From assembly GCA_045837725.1 (NCBI GenBank), contig JBEWZL010000155.1, forward strand, positions 1-64,000: a stretch of DNA of 64,000 nucleotides, in the 5' to 3' direction. The position numbers and the translations under genes were made by a program. Position 1 is the first letter of the stretch. Each line of letters starts with the position of its first letter. The stretch is from Vermamoeba vermiformis. Taxonomy: Eukaryota > Tubulinea > Echinamoebida. A model generated the notes under the pieces. That model saw nothing but the letters and a program-made list of their open reading frames with translations, made no database searches and was not told the origin of the DNA. Positions 52,522-63,543 of the stretch are shown in pieces.

Positions 52522-53554
52522 TTAGCGTTTGTACCGTTTTTTTGTGTATAATAAGGAGTACTTACAATATAATCTCCATAACAAATAACCACTAATTATT
52601 AACATGTAACCATAAGCCAAAATATTATTGCTTTTAATGATGACTTTGAAGATCTCGAACCAAACCAAGACTATCGACAAAATTTATCATTAGAATATTA
52701 TGCCCTATATAATATATAATATTTCTTACATTCTGCGATCAGACTAACAGGATATAAGAACAATTCCGCAAAGTATCTCAATTCAGCCAATATTAACGGC
52801 GCTATTTTCCAAGTATTCAATGCGTAATATGGAAATCTGATTAAATCTAGTGTGCACCAAATAAGTAGCATGATGCCCGCATATGTATTTTGAGCCTGAT
52901 CCACAAATTAATTACCGGTATTTGTCCAACAATTTTTCTTACCTCGTTAAAAATATACAGAGCCGCGAATAAATTTAACCTCCTTAATACTTTGCAATGA
53001 ATAAGGAGTAATACTGAAATATCCGCCATTGGCGTAACGATTCCAAGCAAAACGTGGATGGCGTCACCGAAGACAAGAAGCAGGAAAAATCCTAGAATAT
53101 CGCAAAGTAATTATTAATATTTAATTAATAATTATTGGCATACCTATCGTTGTAATATTATCACGCCAAGCGTGTGAAAGTATTTTGACACCTTCTGTTA
53201 ACGATCCAGCAATGATGTATGTTAATAAATAGCCCCTATATTTTCGAATAAGTATCATTAATTATTAATGTAATCTATTTACCATCCTGCTGCGTTTAAA
53301 ATATTATACAAAAATAAATAAGTTTTGATCAATGGAGATCGTGCTTGTTTTGGCCTGACCGAGCGTTCTGTTTTAGGCACAAGCACGGATTGTGGTGAAT
53401 TGATATCTGTTAAGCAGCTCATGAGCTGAGTATGTTCAACAGATGATATGAAATCGTAATAATGACAAGACCTAAAAAAATCTTCAGGTCTTGCTGCTGC
53501 ACGAGGATTTTTTTTTTCAAATTTTTCTTCGCCCACGATCAACGCAACACTCAT
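52522..53554 (-). CDS. Very-long-chain 3-hydroxyacyl-CoA dehydratase (HACD/PHS1)
   Basis: Five exons. The ATG at 53554 starts MSVALIVGEEKFEKKNPRAA; after an N-terminal extension of about 80 residues the HACD core begins YLFLYNILNAAGW (the YNxxxxxGW motif), joined to GYLLTYIIAG. It continues VFGDAIHVLLGIV, LLLIHCKVLRRLNLF, AGIMLLIWCTLDLIRFPYYA and LRYFAELFLYPVSLIAE. The Tyr of LYP and the Glu of SLIAE correspond to the catalytic pair of this family. It dehydrates 3-hydroxyacyl-CoA in the ER fatty-acid elongation cycle that feeds sphingolipids. The C-terminal exon gives LAYGYMLIISGYLLWRLY and then either YTKKRYKR with TAA at 52522, a dilysine-like ER-retrieval end, or another exon after a GTAAGT donor. 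The N-terminal extension is unusual for HACD. Confidence 0.85.
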
Positions 53555-53583
53555 AGTCTGCAAAAGGCGCCTAAAATTGTGCG

Positions 53584-55777
53584 ATGGATACCTTACCTAA
53601 CGAGCTGATCGAGATCATTTTGTCGATGGTTCCAACCGACGACCTCGTAACTAAATTTAGAGCAGTAAATAAGTCATATTTTGCCATATCACAGCGAATG
53701 TAAGTCTCCAACAGCACTTTTTGATTTTTAATTAGTTTATTAAAATTTAAATTAGATTTTCACTATTTAACGAAGAGTATGAGCATATTTGCGATATTGA
53801 TTTTACATGCAGAAATTAAATAATATTTCATTTCAGCAATTTGGAATTCTACTTGATCTAACGACTGATTTTGTTTTAGCGTCTCCGAGATTGGTCCTTC
53901 TTTTAAGCGAGACCATACATACAATGACCATCAAATAATGGTTCTAGCTCGTGATTATCCTTCAATCACTTCACTGAACGTTTCGAAATGGGATCTCAGC
54001 ACAGCTGCTTTGCGCGTCATTTTTACGCAATTTCCGCACTTAAAAACGCTCAAACTAAATCCTATATGTAAGTAATGACATATTTTGATATTTAAGAGAT
54101 TAAATAACTTATTTCACATAATCTGTAAGCTGCAGTAACGACTATTTGGTAGCTAAAAATGGAGCTAATTTTTTTTGTAGATCTGATGCCCGGAAACGAG
54201 CTACGCAAGCATGTTATCCCTTCTGTGACTTCATTAAGCATTAAAGTGGCATCCACGCGCTATTCTCGCTTCAATAGCGGAACTTTTGAAGTTGCATCCA
54301 TCAACACAATTTTTCCGAATCTGGAACACTTGGAAATTCTTGACGAGCCTACTCAAGCCAATGTCGATGATTTATTAAAGGACGTTAAGACCATCAAGAG
54401 TATGACGGTCGAAGGACCTAATATCGAGAAAATTGCGAAGGTGCCACTTTTGAAGACGTTAACTATCGCGAATAATCACCAAAGTAGCATCCAAATAGTG
54501 GATTGTCCTATGCTCGAGACCCTTAATATCAAGTATAGTCAGTTGGCGCAATTTGATTTCTTGAAGAAGATACCGAACGTGCAACATGTGACCCTTCAGC
54601 GAGGTTTTGCAGATCTGTGGAATAGATACGAACATCAAGTCGTGGGGCTTATTAACAACCTGATACAGTACTGTCGTAATATAAGATCACTTTGGATCGA
54701 GCAGTACCAAATCACATCCAAAGATCTAGAACGATTGGTCAACGAACTTCCAAATCTGAAAAAGATAGTGATAACCCCAAGCAAATACGATGAAAACTTG
54801 CCTACCACTGCCGTAATTTTACAAGAAAAGCACAAAAACGTCAAAATCACCGTTACTGCTCGAAATTTCACGGTACGTACTGTAGATCTTGCATCCTTAG
54901 CGGACTTGTGCTAATTGATTTATTTAGACCGGTATCGATATCGACGAATATAATCAGCTTATTAAGGTTGAAAAGACACGTGACCCCTATGTTGAATGTC
55001 AATACTGTCACCTTCAGTATCAATGTGCCCCGGAGGTAGGTAGCGGATCTGACCTCACTTAGGCACTTAAAGGCCATATTTTTCGGTACTAAATAATATT
55101 ATTATAGATTCACGAAGAAGTGTGTTACAAGTGGCCAGCTTGGGACTGTTTGTTCGTGCACGACGGATGTGGTAAGACAGGAATGACCAAGGACGAGTTC
55201 AGAGCGCACATTGACAAGTGCGATTACAACTTCATCAAATGTCCGTTTGAAGAGTGTCCCGAGACTATTCGAAGACACGAACGACACGAGCATTGGAAGG
55301 TAAATTCATGAACAATTTTTTCACGGAACCAAAATATTTCCTTCTGTGATAATCTTTGCAAAAATTTTATTGCTATTTGCGATAATACAATGCTAATACC
55401 ATATTTAGAAACACGAAAAGACGTTTTCGTTCCGTTTGAAAGAGACTCATATGATTTGTCCGAACGTCCAATACGGATGCTTGGACATGTTCGATACACC
55501 TGCAGCCTGCTTAAATCACGTGTCAAAGTGTCAGCACTTGCACCCCCTCTGCATGTCATGCAAAAAGGAGTTCGCATCGATCGATGAGTGCGCGAAACAT
55601 ATGTCCGAATGTAAGGTCACGCAAAAGCGACGAGTCATGCCTGAAGAGTCCATTGCTACTATTTTGGAAAAAGCAGCGAAATTTGCCAAGACCAATGAGG
55701 CACGAGATCAAAATCATTTTCATCTTCGGGGCTATTCACCGGTCTACTTGGGCTCGTCGTACGATGGATACTACTAA
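53584..55777 (+). CDS. F-box / LRR / TRAF-type zinc-finger protein, copy 1
   Basis: Starts MDTLPNELIEIILSMVPTDD LVTKFRAVNKSYFAI, a clear F-box. The first intron is phase 2 (AT|C, giving RI-V). Leucine-rich repeats follow (INTIFPNLEHLEIL, VPLLKTLTIANNH, CPMLETLNIKYSQL, LPNLKKIVITPSK), then a C-terminal zinc region: VECQYCHLQYQCAPE, CYKWPAWDCLFVHDGCG, HIDKCDYNFIKCPFEECPE, MICPNVQYGCLDMFDTPAAC, CMSCKKEFASIDECAKH. These match TRAF-type fingers. F-box plus substrate-reading LRRs suggests an SCF adaptor; the zinc fingers could bind a further partner. It ends YLGSSYDGYY at 55777. It starts 29 bp from the HACD start (head-to-head) and is followed by a paralogue. Confidence 0.82.
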
Positions 55778-55963
55778 AGACACCATATCCAGACTTTTAC
55801 ATTGTAATAATATTTCCCGTAATTTACACGTGCCCTGTAACAAGCCCTGTAACAAGCCCGTTCGTAATTAGGAAAAAATAAAAATAAATACAAAATTTTT
55901 AAACATTTCAATTTCGTTCCGGCACACAAGGCAAGTTATCACGAGTACTGTACTGCTGGTATA

Positions 55964-58264
55964 ATGGATGAATTACCATGGGAGATCGTAGAAATGATTT
56001 TATCGCAGATCCCGAAAGAGGAGCTTGTAACCACATTTCGCGCCGTTAGCAAGCAGTATTTTCAAGTAGCTCAATCGTTGTAAGTAAATATGGAACGATG
56101 GCTCTCCAGCTCAAGTTGTATCGTTTATACTGCAAGATTGATCTCGAAAATCTTTTTGATTTTGTACAAAATTATTACTGCATAATTGAGTACATAATAG
56201 TCGAATATATTAATTTAATTGCACAATATAATTATTAAAAATACTGTAATTGTTCGTTATTAGTCGCGTGAGATCTGATCAAAAAATTCTAACCTAATTT
56301 TTATTCACTAGAGTCACAACGCTGAGCTTTTCGACATTTAAATATGCCCGCAATAATCATGATCGTAATATTATGACATTAGCAAGAGATTTTCCTTTGT
56401 TGGAACATTTGGACATGACCGGATCTTTTCCGTTATCAAATACAGGCCACAAAATTATCTATGGACAAATGACGCAGTTAAAATCGCTCAAAATGACTTC
56501 TATGAGCAAATTAACTTCAAGTTTCTTCTTAAAATGTCGTTTGACAAATCTAGTAAGTAATCATAAACTTTGACGAAACTCGATCTGCCTAAAATTTTAA
56601 ACTTAACGACTCTAATACCCCTAATTATAATATAAATGTGTAGGAAATTTACTATTTAATATTTATTGACGGTAATTCATTTGTGTAGAAAAAGCTGGAC
56701 ATGCATCAAATGGGCAATGAATACGGCGGTTACAAATTACTCTTTGAAGGACGAGAACGACCCGTATTCGTAGCTGCAAATGTATTTCCTAATTTGGAAG
56801 ATTTGAAGATTCACAGAAACGTCACGCAAGGCGATTTGCAGCCAGTTTTAGAGAGTTTGAAACAACTCAGAACATTGCGGATCGAGCTTTGTTCAGCCCC
56901 GATAGTTATAGACAAAAATAGTTCATTAAGGCAGCTAATATTAGAACAATATATGGCGTTTACTATATTTATTGATACACCGACTATCGAAGTGATCGAC
57001 ATCCGATCAAAATTTATGGAGTGGAATCGTTTCAAATGGACTTTCTTGAAAAAATGCCCGAATTTACGCGTATTAAAAGCTGGATCAGTTGAAATCTCTG
57101 AAATTCCAAGCAGTGGATTGGTAGAGCAATTAACAACGTTCAATCCAAAACTGGAAGTACTTCATTTGCACGGACTTATCAAAGAGCCTGAAGAATTAGA
57201 GCAATTAGTATTATGCTTGACGGAACTAAAAGAATTGAACATTTGGCACAGATCTCAACTGAAGAACTCGCGGATGCAAAACGCTATCGAATCCATCAAG
57301 AAAAACTTTCCGAGATTAAAACTGAACTATGCTTGGGCTAAGATAATAGTACGTATTATGTTAATATTAAAGCAAAATTTTTACGTTTTTCATTCGATGA
57401 CACGTGTCATCGCAAACGGGTGGATCTGCACCACTACAGCTCGATACAGCTAACTCTAATTATGATTTATTTAGGTCGATGATGTTATAGATGTCCCTGA
57501 GAAAGATGATACAGTGACTAAATGTCTATTTTGTGCTCAGACTATGACTATAAGTGACTTAAAGGTGCGTGCTCAAACGAACAGATCCAAAAAAACTTTC
57601 TTCAAATTCTAATAATTTTCTTATTATAGGACCACGAAGAAGTATGTCTTAAATGGCCAGGCCATTATTGTCCTTTAAGACCACAAGGCTGCACTGCAGA
57701 AAAAATGACGAAAAATGAAATTCTGATCCACATCCACACGTGCCCGCATTGGATTTATAAATGTGCTGTATGCGGTGAATCAATAAGGCGTCCGGAAAGG
57801 TTAGAGCACGAGAAAGTAAGTAACCGTTTTATCTGTTTGACGAGAAATTTTTGTTGCTGAATCCGATCAGAAATTTTTATCCGGTTTGCAATTACTTATC
57901 AATTTCATTTATGGTTCTCGTGATTTTATGACGTTCAAATATGACAATTTTAGTCTAATCTATGCTTTTTCAGCTACACGAAAAAACTTACAGTTTTGCT
58001 CTTCGATCTGTGTACCATTATTGTCCCTTGGTTATCGACGAATGTCCGGCTCTATTTGATTATAGTGGAGACTACTTTCATCATCTTAGTAACTGTAATC
58101 ATTATAGTTGCTTCTGTCCTAGTTGCAGAAAAGAATTCTCTTCGAGATCCGATGCGGAAAAACACTTGTTTAGCGACGAATGCAAGGGTCCTAGAAGATT
58201 AGAAGAGACTAAGTTCTTATTTAATACATTAGTTCAGCATGCATCAGAGTTAATCTTTTCATGA
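55964..58264 (+). CDS. F-box / LRR / TRAF-type zinc-finger protein, copy 2
   Basis: Paralogue of the preceding gene. It starts MDELPWEIVEMILSQIPKEE LVTTFRAVSKQYFQV; the first intron is at the same place and phase 2 (TT|A, giving SL-V). LRRs: FPLLEHLDMTGSFPL, TNL spliced to KKLDMHQM, FPNLEDLKIHRNV, CPNLRVLKAGSVEIS, LTELKELNIWH. The zinc region: TKCLFCAQTMTISDLKDHEE, CLKWPGHYCPLRPQGC, IHTCPHWIYKCAVCGESIRR, HYCPLVIDECPALFDY, CNHYSCFCPSCRKEFSS. It ends HASELIFS at 58264. Sequence identity to copy 1 is moderate outside the F-box and fingers, so the duplication is not recent. The intron at about 57352-57473 carries a TGACACGTGTCA palindrome and the one at about 56081-56310 carries the shared 21-bp motif. 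Confidence 0.82.
56260..56280. repeat. Shared 21-bp intronic motif, copy 2
   Basis: TTAGTC then G then CGTGAGATCTGATC, in an intron of the second F-box/zinc-finger gene; 20 of 21 bases as at 7352-7372. Confidence 0.55.
57398..57409. promoter_or_regulatory. Intronic palindrome TGACACGTGTCA
   Basis: Extends to an 18-bp perfect palindrome CGATGACACGTGTCATCG (57395-57412) in an intron of the second F-box/zinc-finger gene. Confidence 0.55.
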
Positions 58265-58491
58265 TCGCGATCTTGTGTACAAATCTGTCAAATCTTTTTG
58301 AAATAAATGGCAAGATCGCCGCTAATTAGCGCACTAGGAGTGAACATAGCGTTGTGGAGCTTATAATATCGTTAATTATTGCACTAATTAGGGAATTTAA
58401 GCCGGGGGATTTCGAAAAAACTTTTGTGTCCTTTGACGTTTTGCGAAAAGATTAATAAATTGTCATTCCTCACCAAAACAAAGCACCACAC

Positions 58492-59892
58492 ATGAAGACC
58501 TCGTTGGTTATTTGCTGCCTTATTGCTGCAGCTTTTTTCGTCAGCGCCATCCAAGCGCAATCAACTCTCTGCCCAACTCTTGCAGTAAGAGCTGTTGGCG
58601 GTGATAAGACCGAACAAACCTTCGTTTCTTTGTGGGTTAATGCTAGCTTTGCTGCCTATGCGAATAATACTCAATTTGGCTCATACTTTGTCAACGCAAG
58701 TGACGCAACTCTATCTGCTCACGTAAGCTTTTATGCAAGGTAAGTCAAATAATTAATATATATTTATGCAAGTTCTTATTTTTATTCATTTGATTTTGCA
58801 ATAGAAATAGTTTTTGTTCCAAAAGAGTCTGAAATTGATCTAGATCGCAAAATCTTTTGTTTCGAACATTGACAACCTTTTGTTCTCGCAATTTCACTAA
58901 TAGGTACTATTTTATATAGTCTCATTGGATGCACTGAAGCCTTCACTCCTGTTGCAAATGATAACATGACGGATGTGCACGCCAACTTTACTATTCCCGC
59001 CGCGGATTTTGAAGCCTACGTTGAACTGACGCGCCAAGCCCTTCAAACAGTAGTTCCTGACCTGACTGTTGCTGAAGCTACTCAATTCTACCAAATCTTC
59101 GAATCTTTCCACGAATCTAATTCGACCAAGCTGATCTGCAACCAAGCTGACTGCCAATCCGTTGAAACTGTCACTATTAGTGGTACCACTGAACCTATTG
59201 CATTCGGCGATTTATATATCCCTATCTCCGCCACATCTTTGACGGTAGATAACCCAACCACTTTTTCAGTCAAACTTTATTACATGCCTTCAAATTCAAC
59301 TGCATGCGCCTCATCAGTCTCATTACAAGATATACTTCCCGAAGTAATGGGCCAAACTCTTGATCTTCCGTTCACTGAAACAGGGATCTACTACATCTAC
59401 CAAGTCACTATTGCGGCCACAGAGTGCTTCTTGAACACGACTGTATTCAACACTAGTGTGCTCATTGTGGACTTTACTTTGCCTCCTGTCTTGCCTCCAG
59501 TCGACACTCCCATTGCACCGCCAGTAGAGCCTCCAGTCAGCAATGTCACCGAGCCTATTGCTCCTCCAGTCAGCAACGACACAGCCCCTGTCACTGAGCC
59601 CATTGCACCGCCCGTGAACAACGACACCGTGCCCGTCTCTCCCCCTGTCGTTGAGCCCCCTGTCACTCCCCCCGTTGCCGAAGTGCCAGTAGATGCACCA
59701 GTCACTGCCGTGCCCATTTCAGCGCCAGCCTCTGACGGCAATGTTACGCCCGCAGCTGCGAATGAAAAGTTCGAAGCAGGTGGTTATATTGCAGGTATTG
59801 TCATCTTAGTGCTCATCGTGATTGGTCTGCTTATTGCGGTCATTGTTATGGGTGTCAAATTGCGACGAAACAGCACCGTAGTTGTTGCTTAA
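58492..59892 (+). CDS. Type I membrane surface protein with Pro/Val-rich stalk
   Basis: Two exons. Signal peptide MKTSLVICCLIAAAFFVSAI QAQ; the intron 58741-58919 joins AG|T (SFYA-S-LIGCTEAF). The ectodomain of about 290 residues has many N-glycosylation sites (NAS, NNT, NVT, NST) and several Cys. It is followed by a stalk of repeated APPV/EPPV/VDAPV units broken by SNVTEP and NDT, then a TM helix (GGYIAGIVILVLIVIGLLIA VIVMG) and a short basic tail (VKLRRNSTVVVA). Adhesion or sensing is possible; the ectodomain family is not recognised. The stalk resembles that of the surface protein at 30104-30943. Confidence 0.8.
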
Positions 59893-60331
59893 AACAAGCT
59901 AATAATATAGTATTGTAGCAAGCAAAACAAACGTAAAACATTATTTATTTTCAAAAACGTACTTCTTCAGACAACGAAATAGCGGAATATTCCGGTCGCT
60001 GCAGCTCAGTGGAGCGAGAGCGAAGACCGATGCGGCTATGATGTTAGCAGTGTCCTGGTTTAAACTCTTGGATAGTCAAAGAACAAAAGAGACTGATGAC
60101 TAGGGTCGAGTATAAGAGCCAAGTATTTCAGCAACTTGCTTATTGCAATTGTTCCAAAAGCAGTGCAAATGGCTGTACCATCTTTGGAATGACATCCATG
60201 GCCGAAGACAAGACAGAGACCTTGATAGAAGACCAATACCAAGCTACCTACTGCTAGGTTCTGGTAGTCACCAGGTAATCAAAGGGGGTTTTGTGGTTTA
60301 ACAGTCCATGCTTTATTGATTCAAAACCTTC
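59893..60331. other. 3'-3' intergenic region containing a possible gene relic
   Basis: About 440 bp between convergent genes. The part 60040-60290 has higher GC than other spacers and holds the NHL-like relic listed separately. Confidence 0.45.
60060..60290 (-). pseudogene. NHL-repeat-like fragment, probable gene relic
   Basis: The minus strand is open for 60 codons without an ATG: VLVFYQGLCLVFGHGCHSKD, then GTAICTAFGTIAISKLLKYL and ALILDPSHQSLLFFDYPRV. The pattern G-x-G-...-S-x-D-G-T-A-...-F-...-IAIS followed by a strand and an LF-F end recalls an NHL/SMP-30-like propeller blade. There is no start and no neighbouring blade, so a decayed copy is the likeliest reading. Chance is not excluded. 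Confidence 0.3.
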
Positions 60332-62099
60332 TTATAATGCCTCTTCGTCTTCTTCATTCGGATCGCCAATAAAAACTATGTTGAAAGGCAATCTGGCTTT
60401 GAGATCCTTACGGTAACCACGCCAATAGGTTAACTCCATTACTTGTGTTAGTTTAGCAAAGTCATTGATGGTATCATCGCTAGGAGCATCACTGAACAAA
60501 AGACTGCCCAGATTCGGAAGTCGTTCAAGACTGGGGATCATCTCTAAAAAAGGAGAAATTTGATTAAACTGATGCTAATGATATATAAATTACCTTTTGG
60601 AGCTATAGGAAGCATAACAAGCGCAGTAAGACGAGTCAGTTGCGTGATCCAACGAGCCATCAAAGTCGCATTGAAGTTGTTATGATCGCACTCAAGACGT
60701 TTAAGTTTAGTTAGGCCACAAATAGTCGTAATATTCTCTTCTGTCACTTCGTTTGATGTACCAAGGTGTTCTAAGCTTGGTGGCAAAGCTGACATTTTGA
60801 AGCCTTTTCCGCGAAAGACAAAAGAAGTTAAGTTCGTAAAATGTGATAATTCTGCCGTTTCCATCTTCGTATCAATTTCTAACTCCATTAGCGTCGTTAA
60901 TTTCGTTAAATAGCCAAAATCGAGATTTCCGTCAAAATTGCTGATACTCAGCCGGGTCAGATGCGATAGCTGACCAATGAAAGAAGCGTCTGCCAAATAC
61001 TCTTCTTGATTGAAATCCCATGGATAAGTCAGAGTCAAGTTGGATAAATTCGGCAAACTGTAAAGTAGTTTCAGACTCGTGGATTTGATCCCTGGGTTGT
61101 GATGCATTACAAGCCTTTGCAAATTGGTCAAGTTCGTTATCTTTGTGAACGATTGGTCGGTAATATTGCTACTATTGTGGGCAATTTCAAGGCATTGGAG
61201 TTGTGTTAAGCCCATCACATCTGGCCACATGGCGTCATCCAAATTGTCGCAGAATGAAAGGGCCAAGCTCTTCAGCTGAGTCAATAAATTTACTCCAATA
61301 ACTAAAAAATAAGGTTAGTAATTAGAGTTTTAATGACCAAACTTAACGTTCAATTTCAAGTCCGGATTTGGTTATCGATAAGCTTCGAACGAAAGTTTAA
61401 ATTTAAATATTATTTTATGTTCTACTTACGCTTGCTATCTGTTCGAATCCTAAGCATCGTTAATCTCGTGTGATCAATGAAAAATTGGCCAATATTGAAG
61501 TTTTGCTCGACTTCAGCAGTGTACCAATTCAACATTTGCAATTGAATGTTCTTCAATATTAAATCATTAACGCTACTGCTGCTTTTTTTGAATTTTTTAT
61601 CAGGAAAATTGAAGTCTACTGTCAACGAGTGCAGATTCGTAAGTTTTGAATGCTTGAGAGACTCGAGCTGTTGCAGCAATAGAGGAACTTTAGTCTTCTC
61701 AGATTGAAATGCTTGTTCGCTGGGCTGGTAAACTAGATATAAATTGCAAACGTGAGACAGATCTCGAGCCAAAACCGAAGAAAAAGCGTCGATCGGCCAC
61801 CCGTGTTCAACTGATATTTCTTGGCAGCATGTCCACGTTAAATCGAGCATATTTTTCGCTGTCATGCCAAATCTAAATGTAAACGATCAAAATAAATATC
61901 GAAAAAATCAAATCCGAATTTTTCCCTCGAACAATTAAATAGCTAATGCACTCCGTTCACACGCTAATCGTACCTTTTTAATATTTCAAAAAATAAATAT
62001 TATGATATCGTAATTTTACCTTAAAACGTCAGGCAAACTTAAATTATTCCAGATGGTGCGAAGCACATCCAACGGCAACTCCAGCAAATTATGGCCCAT
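60332..62099 (-). CDS. F-box / LRR protein
   Basis: Four exons. It begins at 62099 with MGHNLLELPLDVLRTIWNNL SLPDVLR, spliced to FGMTAKNMLDLTWTC, a good F-box. After a linker (about 61865-61430) come tandem LRRs of the cysteine-containing/AMN1 type: LTQLKSLALSFCDNL, LTQLQCLEIAHNSS, LTNLQRLVMHHNPGI, LPNLSNLTLTYPWD, LSHLTRLSISNFDGN, LTTLMELEIDTKM, LTKLKRLECDHNN. It ends FIGDPNEEDEEAL with TAA at 60332-60334. Likely an SCF substrate adaptor; target unknown. Unlike the two paralogues before it, it has no zinc fingers. Confidence 0.8.
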
Positions 62100-62295
62100 A
62101 TGCGGCAACTAATTAATTTGTGGTGGATATGACTTCAACAAATAAATTCTAAACTTGTGGGTTGGTGCAGAGTATTTTGTAGGTAGAAGCCCTGGTTGAG
62201 TTACTGACAGATCCACATAGGGCTGCTAAAACTTGCTAATAGTTACGTTAAGTCTTTATAATTTATTCATTTAGTGGTTACACAAGGTATGTCGC

Positions 62296-63543
62296 TTAAT
62301 TTTTTATGAGAGAAGCAAGATCCGGCTTCTTTCTGTTCTTCGAAGGCGAGTCCGTTGTTGTATTCGTTGCTAACACGTACTCGACTGCTTCTTTCGCTGA
62401 TGAAGTTCTATGTACGATGAAATATTGTTGCAACGCTGCCGTGCTCATGTGCTTGAAGTTGTTACGGATTTGGATCACCCGATCAACAAAGTCTTTAGCG
62501 AGACCAGCTTCAGCTTGAGGGTAGTACTGCTTGAACATTTGCTCTATCTGTTCGTCGGTGATTACTGCAGGGTATTCTAGCTGCATGTCTACTCGACCAG
62601 GGCGAATTAAAGCCGGATCCAATTTTTCAATGTGATTTGTAGTCAACACAAAAATTGATGCGTCTTTGCCGCCTATTCCATCGAGCGCGTTTAATAGTCC
62701 ACTAAAAGATAATGGAATATTTTCCAACTTTGTGCGATCTGAGCCGAAAAGAGCATCCACATCTTCCAAAACGACCACGGATTTGTTCGGAACTGTTTGC
62801 AAAGCTTTCTTTAATAATGAATCGGTCATCTTCGGGTCCGATACGTGCAAGTAAGCCACATTTCTGTCGGTATAGGACGCTAAGGCAGTAATAGTGGATG
62901 TCTTGCCAGTACCAGGTGGACCATAAAACAAATACGACCGCTTATATGGAATGCAATGCGTAGCATACCAACGAGCAGTCTCTTTGCCTAAGAAGTTGTT
63001 CACGTCGTCGAGAAGTTGTTCTTTGAGATCTGCAGGCAAGATGACGGATTCCATCGTTCTTTTTCGCTTGATTATTGAGCGAGACCAGCACTGATTGTTG
63101 ACATTAAATGCATATACCGAAAATACGGTATTGTTGGTATGATTGTCCCATGCAGTGACTTTGTCGATAAAAGATTTTAGCACATCCAACTTTGTCGTGC
63201 CTTCCATAAGTAGCACTAGTGTCGTAAGATATTGCGGACCCATAACTGGCTTGCCATGAACTGCGTGAATGAAGTGTATAGTATTGCCTTCGTAGTCAAT
63301 CTTGAAGGTGCCCAAGCCCAAAGAAAAGCTGCATCCGTTTGATTTTTCTTCGTCTTCTGGATCTATCGTTGATAAAGTACCAATGCGCACGCTCTTCTTG
63401 CAACCACAGACGTTGGTCAAGTACTTGCATATAGAAGAGTAAGAAGATTCTGTTGATTTGAGTTCTAAAGACGTGCACTGATCGGGATCGAGGTTAATCG
63501 ATCTGATTGATTCTAAGCTGTAAGGATAATATGATGTATTCAT
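62296..63543 (-). CDS. BCS1-like AAA ATPase
   Basis: A single long exon, about 415 residues from the first ATG (MNTSYYPYSLESIRSINLDP). The first 190 residues match the BCS1_N domain (KPVMGPQYLTTLVLL, WSRSIIKRKRTMESVILPAD, LLDDVNNFLGKETARWYATH, CIPYKRSYLFYGPPGTGKTS). AAA motifs: Walker A GPPGTGKTS, Walker B VVVLEDVDALFG, sensor/second region VLTTNHIEKLDPALIRPGRV DMQLEYP. BCS1 proper moves folded Rieske protein across the inner mitochondrial membrane and has an N-terminal TM helix; none is seen here from this Met. The frame stays open up to 63714 and reads TIIFVLIINPPEASN just before the Met, so an upstream exon with a TM is possible. Otherwise it is one of the cytosolic BCS1-like paralogues. 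It is the only intron-poor long gene here. Confidence 0.88.
   Translation of the reverse strand: MNTSYYPYSLESIRSINLDPDQCTSLELKSTESSYSSICKYLTNVCGCKKSVRIGTLSTIDPEDEEKSNGCSFSLGLGTFKIDYEGNTIHFIHAVHGKPVMGPQYLTTLVLLMEGTTKLDVLKSFIDKVTAWDNHTNNTVFSVYAFNVNNQCWSRSIIKRKRTMESVILPADLKEQLLDDVNNFLGKETARWYATHCIPYKRSYLFYGPPGTGKTSTITALASYTDRNVAYLHVSDPKMTDSLLKKALQTVPNKSVVVLEDVDALFGSDRTKLENIPLSFSGLLNALDGIGGKDASIFVLTTNHIEKLDPALIRPGRVDMQLEYPAVITDEQIEQMFKQYYPQAEAGLAKDFVDRVIQIRNNFKHMSTAALQQYFIVHRTSSAKEAVEYVLATNTTTDSPSKNRKKPDLASLIKN

Noticed and set aside
60003-60075. tRNA-like stretch (GCAGCTCAGTGGAGCGAGAGC and GGTTTAAACTC)
   Set aside because: A D-arm-like piece is present, but the T loop lacks the invariant C and no acceptor stem pairs.
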